Notes under the pieces: model-generated | Seen by the model: the letters and a program-made list of their open reading frames with translations, nothing else | The model's database searches: none | What the model was told of the DNA's origin: nothing | Translations under genes and position numbers: made by a program | Shown here: in pieces, positions 1-10,951 of the stretch | How the letters are laid out: each line of letters starts with the position of its first letter | How positions within the stretch are numbered: the first letter of the stretch is position 1 | Origin: Microglena sp. YARC | Taxonomy: Eukaryota > Chlorophyta > Chlorophyceae > Chlamydomonadales > Chlamydomonadaceae | Length of the DNA stretch: 64,000 nt | Assembly (NCBI GenBank): GCA_022414725.1 | Contig: JAJSRW010002126.1 | Span: 1-64,000 of the forward strand | Direction: 5' to 3'

Positions 1-404
1 GATTTCCACTCGGGATGTTCCAATCACTCATGGCCAGGCTCTCGGTTGCCCGAGTGACTGTTATCGAACATACAATACGTCGTCAAGCTGGGGGAGAAAT
101 GTACGACATCCCGCGCGTTGTTTAGTTATTTATTGAGTCTGTTAAAGAAGGTCCGTACAGTCGCGGAACAGAAATTAAACTGCATGCATGTCGTTTACAG
201 TCAGAGACAGAATTTTATGGGACAACCCTTTTGTGTGGACTGGGGGTGGACTCCTTGGAATCCCGAATTGATTGGCGGTGGTAAGAGTAAAGGTTTTGGT
301 AAAAGGTCCATCCTTTCCGTGTCCCCACCCGGCCCGGTATTCACAATATATCAAGGTCGCCTCAGAGTACTACATCGAGATTGTAGCTAGCTAACTGGAC
401 CCAG

Positions 405-790
405 GTGTGTCGGTTGGAGTTAGAGGCGCATCGACATTTGCCTCTCGGAAAACTGTGGTATTGTTGGGCTGGGGACAAGGGAGGAAAAATCGTTGGACCG
501 GCTAGACTGCAGACTTGGCTCATATCGGCAGAGCGTGCTATACAAAAACTGTCGATCACAAGGAATGTACCACAATCTCTGTCGGAAAGATTTTTGTTAG
601 AAGAGTACTGGCCGTTCCTACGATCGGATTTGATAACATCTGATGAGGCGGGTTTTTACTATCTTGGACACTTTGTCCGCAGAGGTACTAACCGCCCACG
701 GGCAAATGTTTAAAATATCCAAAATTTCTCGACATTCGGATGTCCAAAATTGACGCTAATCGCCTTGAGACCAACTGGGTTTGGTCAAAG
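405..790 (+). pseudogene. Tc1/IS630-type transposase remnant
   Basis: The open stretch contains the segment SDEAGFYYLGHFVRRGTNR, which matches the first catalytic aspartate region (IDEAGFYIGYTCRRGY) of the better preserved minus-strand transposase at 19.0-19.6 kb. After the stop at 713 other frames still match the next transposase segment (the motif PKLTLIA versus SKLTLIA), so the copy is frameshifted. The second catalytic aspartate and the glutamate were not found. Nothing else could be recognised between 1 and 400. Confidence 0.55.
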
Positions 791-799
791 GTATCGTCT

Positions 800-1840
800 C
801 ATCTAGGCCTGGGTTACAAGAACCTGCCTTGATCAACATGGGCAAGAAAAGTCGATTTTGTACTCAGTGTGATCAGACGTTTACAATGACAGGGTACTGT
901 CGCTGTCCTTGATCATATCCAGATTCCATCATTCTAACAGGAGACGATCGTCTCGTTCGACTTCTGTAGTGAATGACGCTCGCCATTGCCAATATCTGGA
1001 TACTTAGTGCTCAGCCAGGTGTTCAACGCTAGTTGGTGTGTTGGCAGTTTGCTCAATGCGATCATAAGCTCGCGGCCGTTACCACTAATAATTCCAGATT
1101 GTAGTCAGAATTATTTGATTACAAGAACGCTTTTGAAAAATGATTAACTGCGTCGCCGACGCGGAGGTAAGCCAACACCGTTGGAGCTTGTCAGGTGGAC
1201 TCCTCTTCGATCATCCAGTACCTTGGCTAGTACAGCCTTGAATTTTTGTATCAAATCTCCACTGAAGACGTATATATTGACGAGAGATTCGGCATTACAA
1301 CTCAATGTGGGGGAAGATCCCCACAAATAAAAGAAGGTGTCTCTACTCATTGAGTGTCGCTAGCCTGTTTATTTTTGCTCGTGGTTCTAGAAACGGTTGG
1401 GGTGCCAGACATAGTGACAAACGGGACACGTAGAAGTTTTCGGGGATCACCTATTGCATGGCTCAAATTACTACCACGGAAGGTGTGCCAAAAGATTATT
1501 TATTTAGGCGGTGTCGGATTTAATTCAAAACAAAATGTAAAAGTGATTGTGGCGTCTGTGAGCCATCGTTGTTCATTTCTTGTCTTCTTCTTACTTGTAT
1601 TGCTGCTTGGGGTCTGCTTTATAATATGTATTTGCAGTATAGGTGTGTGGTTGGGGGTAGGGAGATAGATTTGATGCGACGAATCTCCGACGCGCTGCGG
1701 CCATTCATTAAAAGAGCAGTAGTAGCGGCTCTAAAAGATGAGAGGATGGCGATTGGAGATGGTGTCGGGCCTCCGATTTCGACGATCATGACGCCAATGG
1801 GTCCGTGCGCGCGTGCGGTTGCCGTAGAACACGCTTTGTG
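800..1840. other. Unassigned decayed stretch
   Basis: About 1 kb with only short open frames on both strands. One plus-strand frame around 1,570-1,870 starts with a hydrophobic stretch (CLLLTCIAAWGLLYNMYL) followed by a charged segment, which could be the signal anchor of the decayed fibre gene that follows. No family was recognised in the rest. Confidence 0.3.
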
Positions 1841-3184
1841 GAACGCGAGACGGATACTAGCGCCGGAAACTTGATCGTGGGGAGAACATGGGAAAGTCAC
1901 AGGAACATAAACATAAATGGAGCATCAAGGGAGGTGCAGGATATGTCGGTTCTTGCGGTCGCTCCCATCAATGTTAATGGCATGGCGAAGCTTGAAACAT
2001 GCGTGAAACCTGCGTAGTGGTGAAGATTTTACGGGTCATTGGCGACGTCGAACTGTACAGAAGATGACTGTCGAGGGTGATACGCATGTTGGTGGCACGC
2101 CTCGCTGTGGACAAGCATGTCAATATGAAAGGAGATGCGGAGTGTTAATGTGCATGGGGATATGAGAGGATGATAGGGAGTCGATGTGAACTAATGGTGT
2201 TCGCGTTGGAAAGACGTTTCATGTCAAAGGAGATGTTTTTTTCTTGAACAAATCTTGTATGCACGAAGATGATTTGTTGTACACAATGGGATCTGCAGGT
2301 GCGATGGGTGACATGTTAGCGGGAAAGAAATCGGTACCGGAAAAAGATCCATATTGTTGCCGGGGAGTGGAGTGGTTGCAGGTTCGACTATGGTGGACGT
2401 AATCTTGACGTAGCAGACAGACATGGATGTGTTGACGAAACGTATCCATTCGGCGTGTGATTTGAACGTGTCGCAGGGTGCGAACTTGAAGGGAATCGTC
2501 TCATTGATCGGACAAGGTGCGGTCGGTGTACGTTACTGGTGGATCTGTTTACTGGGCGCAGAAAGGGAGCCAATTCCTCCCGATACACGGGGTGTGCACG
2601 TGCGTCGATTGAATGGGAAAACGACTTCGTGTTTTTGCGTGCGACAAACCACAATGTCATCGATGGCGACACAGTGTTGCAGGGTGACATTTGCTGGGGG
2701 GGGGAAACCATTTATGGGTCTGACGAGCCTAAAACCGTAGTAGACCTTTTGAAATCTAGAGAACTTTGATGAGTACTAGTATTTCTAATGTGCGACGAGG
2801 GTGATTCGAAAATGACGAGAACTTGGTTGCGGACGTTTCGGGTGGCGAATTCGTGTTGTACGACACCGTGCGAGCAATGATATGTCGAGTCACGAGAAAC
2901 GTTTTCTCTAGTGATACCATTCTGAAGTGAATTTGGACAGAAGAGCTAGATCCGATCTGACATCCCATGGGAAACAACAAGAGCTTCAGAAGTTGCAATT
3001 CGTACGCGTAGACAACAAAAACAAGGTCCAGGAGTCGCGGTTGACTCGTCTAGAGGCACTTCTGAAGAGGGTTGAAGTGAGGGCGTTTAACATCTTGAAG
3101 ACTCTGCAACCAAATGCATGCGCTAATAAGACAACAGTTCCGGAGCGAAAAAGTCAAAATTACTTTGTTCGAGGTCGCGACTAA
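1840..3184 (+). pseudogene. Decayed fibre-protein gene (paralogue of the 5.7-8.8 kb genes)
   Basis: Several short frames on the plus strand match parts of the fibre genes on the minus strand at 5.7-8.8 kb, in the same order. NLIVGRTW and REVQDMSVLAVAPINVNGMAK match the N-terminal strand repeats (for example DVTDLSVLRTLSVNGMAN). The frame 2,539-2,769 resembles the central segment around NGKLC. The frame 2,927-3,184 matches the coiled coil (QESRLTRLEALL versus QDVRLERLEAAF). Many frameshifts and stops separate the pieces, so no full product can be made. It is inferred to be an old inverted duplicate of the fibre locus. Confidence 0.6.
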
Positions 3185-3567
3185 CTCAGGTACTCAGCTT
3201 TCTAAGGATTTCAAGGTGAGCGACAAGGAATACAGAGAAGAAATACAAAACGACCTTTTTGGGTCCAATTGAATGACAAAGTCTCTTCGATTAGGATAGA
3301 ACCCGATGTTGGTGTAACCGCATCATTGAGAATGTTCTTTCATCCATTTTTACCAGAAGAAAAACCTAACCCTTCGGTTTACATGGCTCGCGTCAAATGG
3401 GCACGTTTTCGAGATTACAGAACCTCAAGGACATGGAAGACGAGTTCGGGTGCTTTACAGTTAATGGAGGTGAATCGATGAAATGACCTCGATCAATCAC
3501 ATCTGTCGGTCCTTCATTTCATTGACTTTTTTGCATATCTTGCACTTGCATGATGTTGTGTGAATTG

Positions 3568-3685
3568 GAGGCGGAGAATCTACTTTGCCACCCACATTTT
3601 CCATTCGGTTTTTTGTGAATTGAGGAGGAGAGAATCTACTTTGCCACCACATTTTCCATTCGAGTTGTTGTGAATTGAAGGCGGA
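3568..3685. repeat. Two imperfect ~58-bp direct repeats
   Basis: A unit of about 57-60 bases (containing GAATCTACTTTGCCACC and ACATTTTCCATTCG and ending in GTGAATTGA) occurs twice in tandem. No gene was recognised between 3,190 and 3,870. A short GTGGTGGTGGGCATAGAGTC duplication lies at about 3,780-3,835. Confidence 0.75.
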
Positions 3686-3869
3686 TGTTTAGGAGGATTT
3701 CGTTCGCCCTTAGCGGAATTTCCCTTCATTTCATTGACCTTTTACAAAGCTTACACCTGCATTCATGGTTGGGAGACTGGTGGTGGTGGTGGTGGGCATA
3801 GAGTCTTTTTTAATGGTGGTGGTGGGCATAGAGTCACCGGTTGTATTTTTGTGGGTTTCTTTGGTGTTG

Positions 3870-5002
3870 CAGTCACCACCATCCTCTTTGGAGCCGTACT
3901 TGGGCACTTTGGGATGTCCTCCGGTGAGGATCCATCGAAAATTGAGCGGTACTTTGCGGCATGCGCTGTTCTTTGTCTTTGATTTTAGAATGAGCCCAGC
4001 TGAAGCATCGTTTTATGATTGGGGTTGGCGCTACAGAAGCTCGCGATAGCACGTAGACACCTTGGATGCACATCTTCCTAGGTACCAATCCGGTGTGTGT
4101 TCCAGTCTATGACAGCGCCCTCGGGCACGCTAAGCAAGCAAGTTTTCTTTGTTGTAGGCGACACTCCTTTGTTGCATCCACCTTGTCGGTGAGCGCTCTG
4201 ATTTTTTTCTTGAAGCGAGCAACCTCAGGGTCCAATGTCCATGAAGACGTCGCGATAGTGTTGGGCGAGGTCTAAGACATCCTTGGTGTAGAACTTCATA
4301 GAAGAAATTCCAAAAGGCCATGAGCCCTGCGTTCCACATGTAGTCCGAGTTGATGGTGATCGGCAAATTTGCTCAGAATTAGTTGCTCTTTTCATGGAGG
4401 CAAACGTGGCCCTTAGCATGGTGATAGATCTAGCCTGTGGTTCTCAAGATTGACTGCCGTTACCTCCAATTCGGAGTAGGACTTAGAGACCATCCACAGG
4501 TAAAACTGATCAGGGGTAAATCGGCTTTCGCAGGTTATCCTTTGAGTCGCCCAAAAATTACATCACCGGAGCCAATCGCACTCCTACGACCATGAGGTTC
4601 GGGTAGAAACATGAAGTGTTCATGGCGTTGTCGACGACGTGTTGGCGAATATTTGGAAGGCCTTAGTAAAAGATTCCACGGGTATGATTCGGCAACGTCA
4701 TCCGGTGCAACGAAGAAGATGCCGAAGCTTCGGTTGCCATCTATTCCTAGTTGGGTGGGACGGAGGTCCGGTCAGAGAGGTCCCCGTTCCGAGATGGAAT
4801 GCAGGGCGATTTTTGTCGTTATCGAGGTAACGTGGGTTTTGCGGTTGAACCTTAGATCCGGGGAGACGACGGAACCCGTCGACCAAGTACAGCCCTTCTC
4901 AGAGGTCGATGATGCGAGGTTCTTCCACACCATGACATCCTCGGTATTCACACGATTGGTGCTTACGAAAAGTGTCAGATTTGCGAGGATCGATTCGGGC
5001 AA
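3870..5002 (-). pseudogene. Broken minus-strand gene(s), unidentified
   Basis: Short minus-strand frames (about 5,002-4,772, 4,886-4,698, 4,419-4,225, 4,366-4,130 and 4,088-3,873) join plausibly across frameshifts, so one or two decayed genes are likely here. One piece reads SDYMWNAGLMAFWNFF, a faint echo of the WNAG segment of sugar-nucleotide pyrophosphorylases. No other motif of that family was found, so no function is assigned. Confidence 0.3.
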
Positions 5003-5117
5003 GGCCTCTGCACCGGTATTATTTTTTACTTGCCTGGAATTAGGGGATTGGGAAGTTTCTGCAAACTTTGGGATTTGGCGTTATTTGGCAATGCAGTAAC
5101 GGTACTTTGCAATAAGT

Positions 5118-5402
5118 TCATATACTGCCTAACATGTCGACATCTCCGCTACTTTTCGTTTCCGAATGCTCGAGAATAAGATTATTTATCGCCTCCTCCA
5201 TCCTGATCCATGACGTCGGTGGGTGGCGACACGGTTCAAGTGGTTTGTCCCTTTCATTTCTTTGCATTATGTTAACAATATAAATTAGCATAACGACCGC
5301 CATGGTCAACCAGTCAAAAATGTAGGAGCTGGGTGTCCAATGAACACTAGGAGGATCAGAGTCAGAAAAATAATGAGAATGACTAGCTGCGTTAATAATA
5401 TC
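5118..5402 (-). CDS. Small single-span membrane protein, hypothetical
   Basis: The frame holds a hydrophobic span (FDWLTMAVVMLIYIVNIM) followed by a charged tail of about 50 residues ending in GDVDMLGSI. The open frame runs further upstream into transposon-end sequence (5,415-5,515), so the true start is uncertain and the left part may not be native. The family is not recognised. Confidence 0.4.
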   Translation of the reverse strand, partial: DIINAASHSHYFSDSDPPSVHWTPSSYIFDWLTMAVVMLIYIVNIMQRNERDKPLEPCRHPPTSWIRMEEAINNLILEHSETKSSGDVDMLGSI

Positions 5403-5414
5403 ATTTTGTTGGAC

Positions 5415-5515
5415 TACAATCAGTGGAACAGTAAATGAAACATAATATCGGATGGAAATAAATGTACGATATCGCATTTATGTACAGTAGTCGTGGTGGA
5501 ACAGTAAAATTAAAC
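5415..5515 (+). repeat. Two Tc1/mariner-type terminal repeat fragments
   Basis: Two copies of the terminal repeat TACAGTCGG(T/C)GGAACAGTAAAATGAAAC lie in the same orientation, at 5,415-5,441 and 5,483-5,515. Both are slightly degenerate. Related ends occur at 18,986, 31,223, 42,970, 43,261 and 60,706. No transposase lies between them, so they are solo ends. Confidence 0.65.
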
Positions 5516-5684
5516 AAAGCGGCGACAGACGGTGGATGGTCCTACAAAATGGCATGTCATCCCTTATTTCAGCATTTTAAGGTGATTACAAATGACCAAG
5601 TTCATTTTGCTGAAATCCGCTTCGAGCGACTTTAAGATGTTCGTAATCACAGAGTTTTTGCAATATTTCAAGTACCGGTTTAAC

Positions 5685-7200
5685 CTAATCTGCCGCCGCC
5701 TTCGCATTCTGCCTGTGCCTTTTCCTCTGTTTTGCCTTTTGCTTGTGCCTTTCCTCTGCTGATATTTCACAAACAGGTTTGGTTGACCGATTCAATGTAT
5801 CGTACATCGATCCCTCCAAATTGCTTATCATATTCTCCAGACGTTTCAGACGATCATCTTGCGTAATGTTGTGATTTTCAACACGCTGTATGTAATTATT
5901 CTTTCGTTTCCTCCCGGTTCCGAATGGATTGGATACCGGATGCAATGGCTTTTATCCTTAATTACAAATTGTCTCACCCTCTCATAATATTCCGCAGTGT
6001 GCTCTTTCATCATTTTAAAACATCTGAGCGTACTTTTTATTCGTGTCGCTAGCAAAAGTGTGCCAAACTGTTAGTTTTATCTGTCTGGGTTCCTGTGATC
6101 TTACTACCCATAGTCTTATCCAACTGAAGGAGACCGTCAACAACTGACCCATCCATACACACCTTATCTGAGTTCCAACAAACGTCTCCGTATACGTTCG
6201 TCCGACCGCCTATGACGTTGGCTTTTGTTCACCCCAAAAGAAGTCCATGTACCGTCATCGCGTTTCAAGTGAACACCCTTCTGAGATTTTCCCAAACCAC
6301 CCAGAACAACCGATCCGCCGGCAACGCCATCGATGCCGCGCACGGTGAGTCCACTCGACCCATGCACGTTGAGATCCTTGTTGGCGCTGAAGTCACCACC
6401 GATATTCATGTCGGGGACCATGCACGATTAGGCTCTTCCCTAAAACCATCCGCTTCCCCAGAAGCTGATCTCGACCAACGTGACTACCTCCAGCCACGAG
6501 GTGGTCCTTGGCAGTGATCAGATTACCGCGCAACACGGTGGTTCCCATGACACCCCAGTCTCCTTGGGTCAACGAGCTCCTTCCAGTAACAGTCGACCCA
6601 CTAAGAACAGCGTTGCCGTCCACCGACAACCCCCGGCCGACTCGCATACCCCCCATCGCGTCTAACTCCTGCATAGCGCGCACATTCCCCCCAACTACGG
6701 CATTACCTTTCACCACAGTCCGCCCGTCCACCGATAGCTCGCCTGCCACTCGTGCACCGTTCACAACATCTAGTCGTCCGATATCCGTGGTCCCGCTAAC
6801 AACCAATGAACCTCCCACTCTCGTCCTAGGCAAATTCGCCATACCGTTAACGTTCAGTGCGCGCAAGACGGACGCGTTGGCGACCTCGCTGATGTTCCCG
6901 CGGATGCGCAAGTCCCCGTAATTTCGGCGTTCTCGCCGACGACCAGTTTGCCAGCGTAGTACCCGTCGGGCGAGGTGGCACATCTGTTGGTCGGGACCGC
7001 ATACGCGTATTGCACCGAACGGAGTATCGACCTTTTTGTTCGGCGCAGATATTTTGTTGCGTCGGCGTTGCTGAGGAACCTTCAAAGCGTTCCTCCCCCT
7101 TAATTCGAACACCTGCAATGGTTGCGCACACAATCAACACAATGATAAGCAGAACGATAAACATACAGTTTGGACTGGCATCAACGTTTTTGAATTTAAA
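5685..7200 (-). CDS. Signal-anchored fibre-like protein 2 (frameshifted)
   Basis: A membrane span (MFIVLLIIVLIVCATIAGV) is followed by a linker with GEERFEG, then DGYYAGKLVVG, and then about 25 short glycine-containing strands of the type NGMANL, VGGSLVVSGT and VDGNAVLSGS. This pattern suggests a beta-solenoid or fibre shaft. It ends with a coiled coil (QDDRLKRLENMISNLEG) and a very basic tail. At least three frame changes occur (about 6,990, 6,410 and 6,000). The upstream fibre gene runs into it without a stop codon. Glycine-rich repeats of this kind are common in giant-virus surface fibres; attachment or a decoration role is inferred. Confidence 0.6.
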
Positions 7201-8767
7201 TACATTAAAATCAAACTTTTTAGGAGGACAACATGACGTGGTCACTGCAGTATTCATTGCGTTTAGAGTCTTGTTCTGCAATACATTGAAAGCAGCCTCA
7301 AGGCGCTCGAGACGAACATCTTGCATATTGTCCTCCTGATTGACTGCATCGATGTGGAGGGTATCCGAGTCATAGAGCGTGTTAATTTTATCAATGCGGA
7401 GTTTCGCGTCAGCATCATCGTTATCCAGTTTCCCGAAGGTTGATTTCTTAACAGCATCGTGATCACCAAACCTCTTATCGAGAGAACTTAACACATTGAC
7501 GGTTTGGTTTGACAAACTACCAAAACCGGAATCACTCTTCCTGACAAGGTCGTCGAGCCGGCCGTTGAGAAAGCTCTCCAATCTCAACAAACGAGATACG
7601 TTGTTCACGTCAAGACAAGAGGTGCCTGTGCAAAGTTTGCCATTGATAACTAAGGGACCCGCGATGGAGTTCGCACCATTGTTTCCGAATATCGTGTAAC
7701 CCTGTCCACCGTTCCTCTTCACACGCATCTGCGAACCCTTGCTCTTTATCTCATCCACCCCTGGTTCGGTGACGACCAGGGACCCGTGAGGGATTTTCAG
7801 AGCACCCTGCACAACGGCTTGGCTCCCTACCACCACGTTATTGGAGACAGACACATTACCGCCGACATGCGCGTTCTTCCTAACCCGAGCGCTCCTACCC
7901 CACATTCGCGTCCCCTGCTATTAAGTGATTCCCCAACACTATCTGATCGCGTCGTGTGACATTGTCCCTTCCCAACGATCGTGCGCCCTGCCGACGATAA
8001 CGTCACCCCATACAACAGCATCGCCACCAACTAACTGATCCTTCTTTGTAAAAACGTCCCCTCTAAACGCGATCGGCGTGTCCCCCCTGACGTTGATGGC
8101 ACCCAGTCCAAGTCCTACTCGGACATCACCGTCAATCCTCGTGACACCCTTGTTTGTAAGCCTTCCCTGCACCACCGTCGGACTCGAATCTGGTATTGGA
8201 TCCTGTCGATTTTAGATTTCCTCGCAAATGCACGTCGTCCATTGAGACCATCCTCCCCAACATTGCGTTGCTACTTTTTGCAGAGAGGTTAGAGGACACC
8301 GATATGTTATTAATATTTGCCATCCCGTTAACAGAAAGTGTGCGCAACACCGAGAGGTCCGTCACGTCCTGGATGCTTCCTAATACCTTTAGGTCCCTCC
8401 GACACCGGTGTTCCTCCCCACTAGGAGGTCGCCTTCGAAGTATCCGTCGCGTGCGCCACACATCTGGCGAGCTGTGCTGCATGCCTGGATCTTTCCGAGT
8501 TTCGTCATCACCTTCGACACTGCGGGCGACTGTTGTTGAATCTGGTCCCTCCGTTGTTGGTCAAAATGCTCTGCGCCTCCCCCCCCTCCTGAGCAAAGGT
8601 ATAGCGCTACAACGAACACGAATAACGATTCCGAAGAGAAAACAATAAAATAAGACACTCTCAAATCCGAATCTGAATCCGTTTCCGATACCTGTACGAT
8701 CGCAGTTGCATGCCATTTCACATGTTGAAACGGAACACTTTTTTCTTTCATTCAATCCAGAAATCAA
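7200..8767 (-). CDS. Signal-anchored fibre-like protein 1 (frameshifted)
   Basis: It has the same plan as the downstream gene: a short charged head, a membrane span (SSESLFVFVVALYLC), DGYFEGDLLVG, a strand-repeat region (DVTDLSVLRTLSVNGMAN, VVGSQAVVQGALKI, AGPLVINGKLC) and a coiled coil with QEDNMQDVRLERLEAAF and CC-P-P. Frame changes are needed near 8,400, 8,170, 8,000 and 7,910. The coil continues in frame into the membrane span of fibre protein 2, so either a stop codon was lost or the two are one very long protein. Paralogues are at 1.8-3.2 kb (ruined) and 5.7-7.2 kb. Confidence 0.6.
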
Positions 8768-8822
8768 TGCGCGCGGGTTCCACTAAACAAAAAAATATTC
8801 GGCTCTTACAAAGATTCACGAC

Positions 8823-9325
8823 ATGGCTGGTACGGACCCCCACCCCGTCGTCGCATCATTGAGTAGTAGTCGCCCCCCCCGCAGGAAAAAAAAAGACCAT
8901 CCTAAATCGGTGTCTTTCGCACCCACACCCAATGCAGAAGAGCAGCGATCAATGTCACCCGCTGCCAATGAAATGTTTGAGCAACATGAGGAGAAGAATA
9001 AGAGTTGCGCCCCATCATCCTCGGAACGACCAGAATCTAGGAGAATCTCTGGCAACCCGGAATGGCAATGGTTGTACGGCGGAGGAGGAAATGAGGAGGC
9101 ACTATTCACGATCAATGTATCAGACACACTTGGCGAGGAGTACCGCCCCTTGTTTTTCGACATAGCGCGTATGATATGTCTCCACGCCACCATTCAGTTC
9201 ATGTCATACGTAGGTGGACAGACACAACGTTTTTTTCGCCTGAATTTGTCGAGATCCTCTTGTACATAATCATCGGTACCATGTTGTTTTGGCTGGTCAT
9301 CCGTAAAATAGTATGGCTCGCGTAG
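8823..9325 (+). CDS. C-terminally anchored membrane protein, one indel
   Basis: The head is basic and proline-rich (PPRRKKKDHPKSVSF). It is followed by an acidic linker and a conserved-looking segment (TLGEEYRPLFFDIARMICLHATIQFMS). The plus frame stops without a membrane anchor, but after a run of seven T at about 9,229-9,235 another frame gives SPEFVEILLYIIIGTMLFWL followed by VIRKIVWLA and a stop at 9,325, a convincing tail anchor. The gene is therefore read as one protein of about 167 residues broken by a single T-run indel. The size and plan resemble small virion membrane proteins of giant viruses; function unknown. Confidence 0.55.
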
Positions 9326-9350
9326 ACTGAGCACCGTTCGATTGAATATT

Positions 9351-9861
9351 TCAGTTGAATATTTCTCCACACACGTTCTTGACATCATTAACATTTTGTG
9401 AAATAGCATCCAACTTGGACATCAAGACATTCCGCCGATCAATATCAGAGGCATCTCTATTATTAGGGTTTCTGGAATGCCCAGAATCACGGCGTCCAGA
9501 CACTTTTCGACTATTAGACGTAGTATTATTACCAACCTTCTTATTCTTACCCCCTCGTATGTTTTGAAGCCTCCAACAATTGAGCTGCCACCACACTTTG
9601 CGATTGACGCTTCAGTTATGCCATTAAACCCATTTGCGCTATCGATTCCATCATCCCCGCTAGATAACACAACAACAGGTGGCCGGTTACGACCCGTTTC
9701 GTTACAGGAATAATTAGAAGAAGGGGGACACGCAACCCCCGCAACAACCTGGAAGTCACAGAGTCATCATCAAGACCGGCTGCTGCACTCTCGTGGGCAC
9801 ATATGGAGAGAGAGATCCAGAGTAAGACGCCCAGAATACCAAGCGTCGACGCAGCCACCAT
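9351..9861 (-). CDS. Secreted or anchored hypothetical protein (frameshifted)
   Basis: It starts with a good signal peptide or anchor (MVAASTLGILGVLLWISLSICA). It continues through GLDDDSVTSRLLRGLRVP into a second frame (LSSGDDGIDSANGFNGITEA) and a third frame (GGKNKKVGNNTTSNSRKVSG to NVNDVKNVCGEIFN). The body is Ser/Asn/Gly-rich and polar. Two frameshifts are needed. The start at 9,861 is preferred to a GTG four codons upstream. Family not recognised. Confidence 0.45.
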
Positions 9862-10853
9862 TACAAACCGCACTAATAACTGATGAAGGGATGTCTTTGC
9901 TTGGATCAGTATTAGGATGTTTTGGATCAGTATTAGGATGTTTTGGATCAGTATTAGGATGTTTTGGAGCAGTATTAGGATGTTTGGAATCAGTATTAGG
10001 ATGTTTGCAAGTTCCTCGGATTCTCGGTTGTGGGCGTCTTGTATCTAAGAGTTTCTTTTTGTTTGTTTCGATATTGTTGTCTAATTTCAAGTCCGAGTCA
10101 GAGTCCAAGTCCGAGTCCGGGTCCGATTCGCATACGGCTTGTTTTTCAAAAGGTCGGACGTAGTATCAACCGTATCAATGAGTGTTGCACCAGTCTGCGT
10201 ACATTTCCCATATTCAATTCTATCGACAGCGTTGTTGATGTCATCTTCGCACTTCAGTTTGGAGTATTTAGATATTTCATCAGACGTTGCACGACGATTG
10301 AACACGCGCCAAAAGGCGTTCATTGTGCACATCCGCTTGGCATAAACGTCAGACGAATCAAAGTTAGTGTCTGAATCATTGTCCGAACCAGAGTCTGAAC
10401 CAGAGTCTGAACACGAGTCTGAACCAGAGTGTGAACCAGAACTATCGATATCGCAACTATCGTCAACCTTATTTTTCTCCTTCTCCTTCTCCTTACCTTA
10501 TCCGTTCCATTGGCATCGGCATTGACTTCTTTTTTGGTTTGATTGGGTTTTTCGTGTTCGTGCCCGCATTCCCCATCACTCCAATCGTCTCTGCAGGCGT
10601 CATCATTATCTTCGATGCATTCGTCATTCGAACGAGTTTCACACTGTTCGTCACCCTCGCTGAACGTCTCGCAACTCTTGGTCTTTCGCTTGCGCCACCA
10701 AAATAGAGTCCGATGTACACGGCCAGCATGATGAGGAACACGAGGGCGTAGACCTTCCATCGCCCGTCGGAGCCACCTGACGGGTTTAGCAGCAACTCTA
10801 GAGAAACGTTCCCACTCCGAGGAACCATTGAATGACGCTTGATTACCAGACAT
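9862..10853 (-). CDS. Single-span protein with acidic linker and KHPNTDP repeats (frameshifted)
   Basis: The start MSGNQASFNGSSEWERF leads, after a frame change, into a membrane span (WKVYALVFLIMLAVYIGLYF), a Cys/Glu/Asp-rich linker, a basic run (RRRRRRK), a run of acidic SDSGSD units, and a segment with MNAFWRVFNRRATSDEISKY. The end carries six heptad repeats of the form KHP-NTDP (about 9,895-10,010). Three or four frame changes are required, mostly within repeats. It lies just upstream of the next minus-strand gene. A type II membrane topology is inferred; no family was recognised. Confidence 0.45.
9895..10010 (-). repeat. 21-bp tandem repeat coding KHPNTDP
   Basis: Six adjoining 21-base units (plus strand TTAGGATGTTTTGGATCAGTA) code for HPNTDPK-type heptads in the minus-strand gene. 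Two units vary (TAPK and TDSK). Confidence 0.9.
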
Positions 10854-10951
10854 AAGATTGTCGTTCTCTTCTGAGAGCAGTATAAAGGATCAGTATTTTT
10901 TTTTGCAGTTTTTTTTGCGAATGCGTTGGACATGGATTACATTAATGTGCA

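Noticed and set aside
3870..4419. Sugar-nucleotide pyrophosphorylase, from the WNAG segment
   Set aside because: Only one short motif is present; the N-terminal GG-x-G nucleotide-binding signature was not found.
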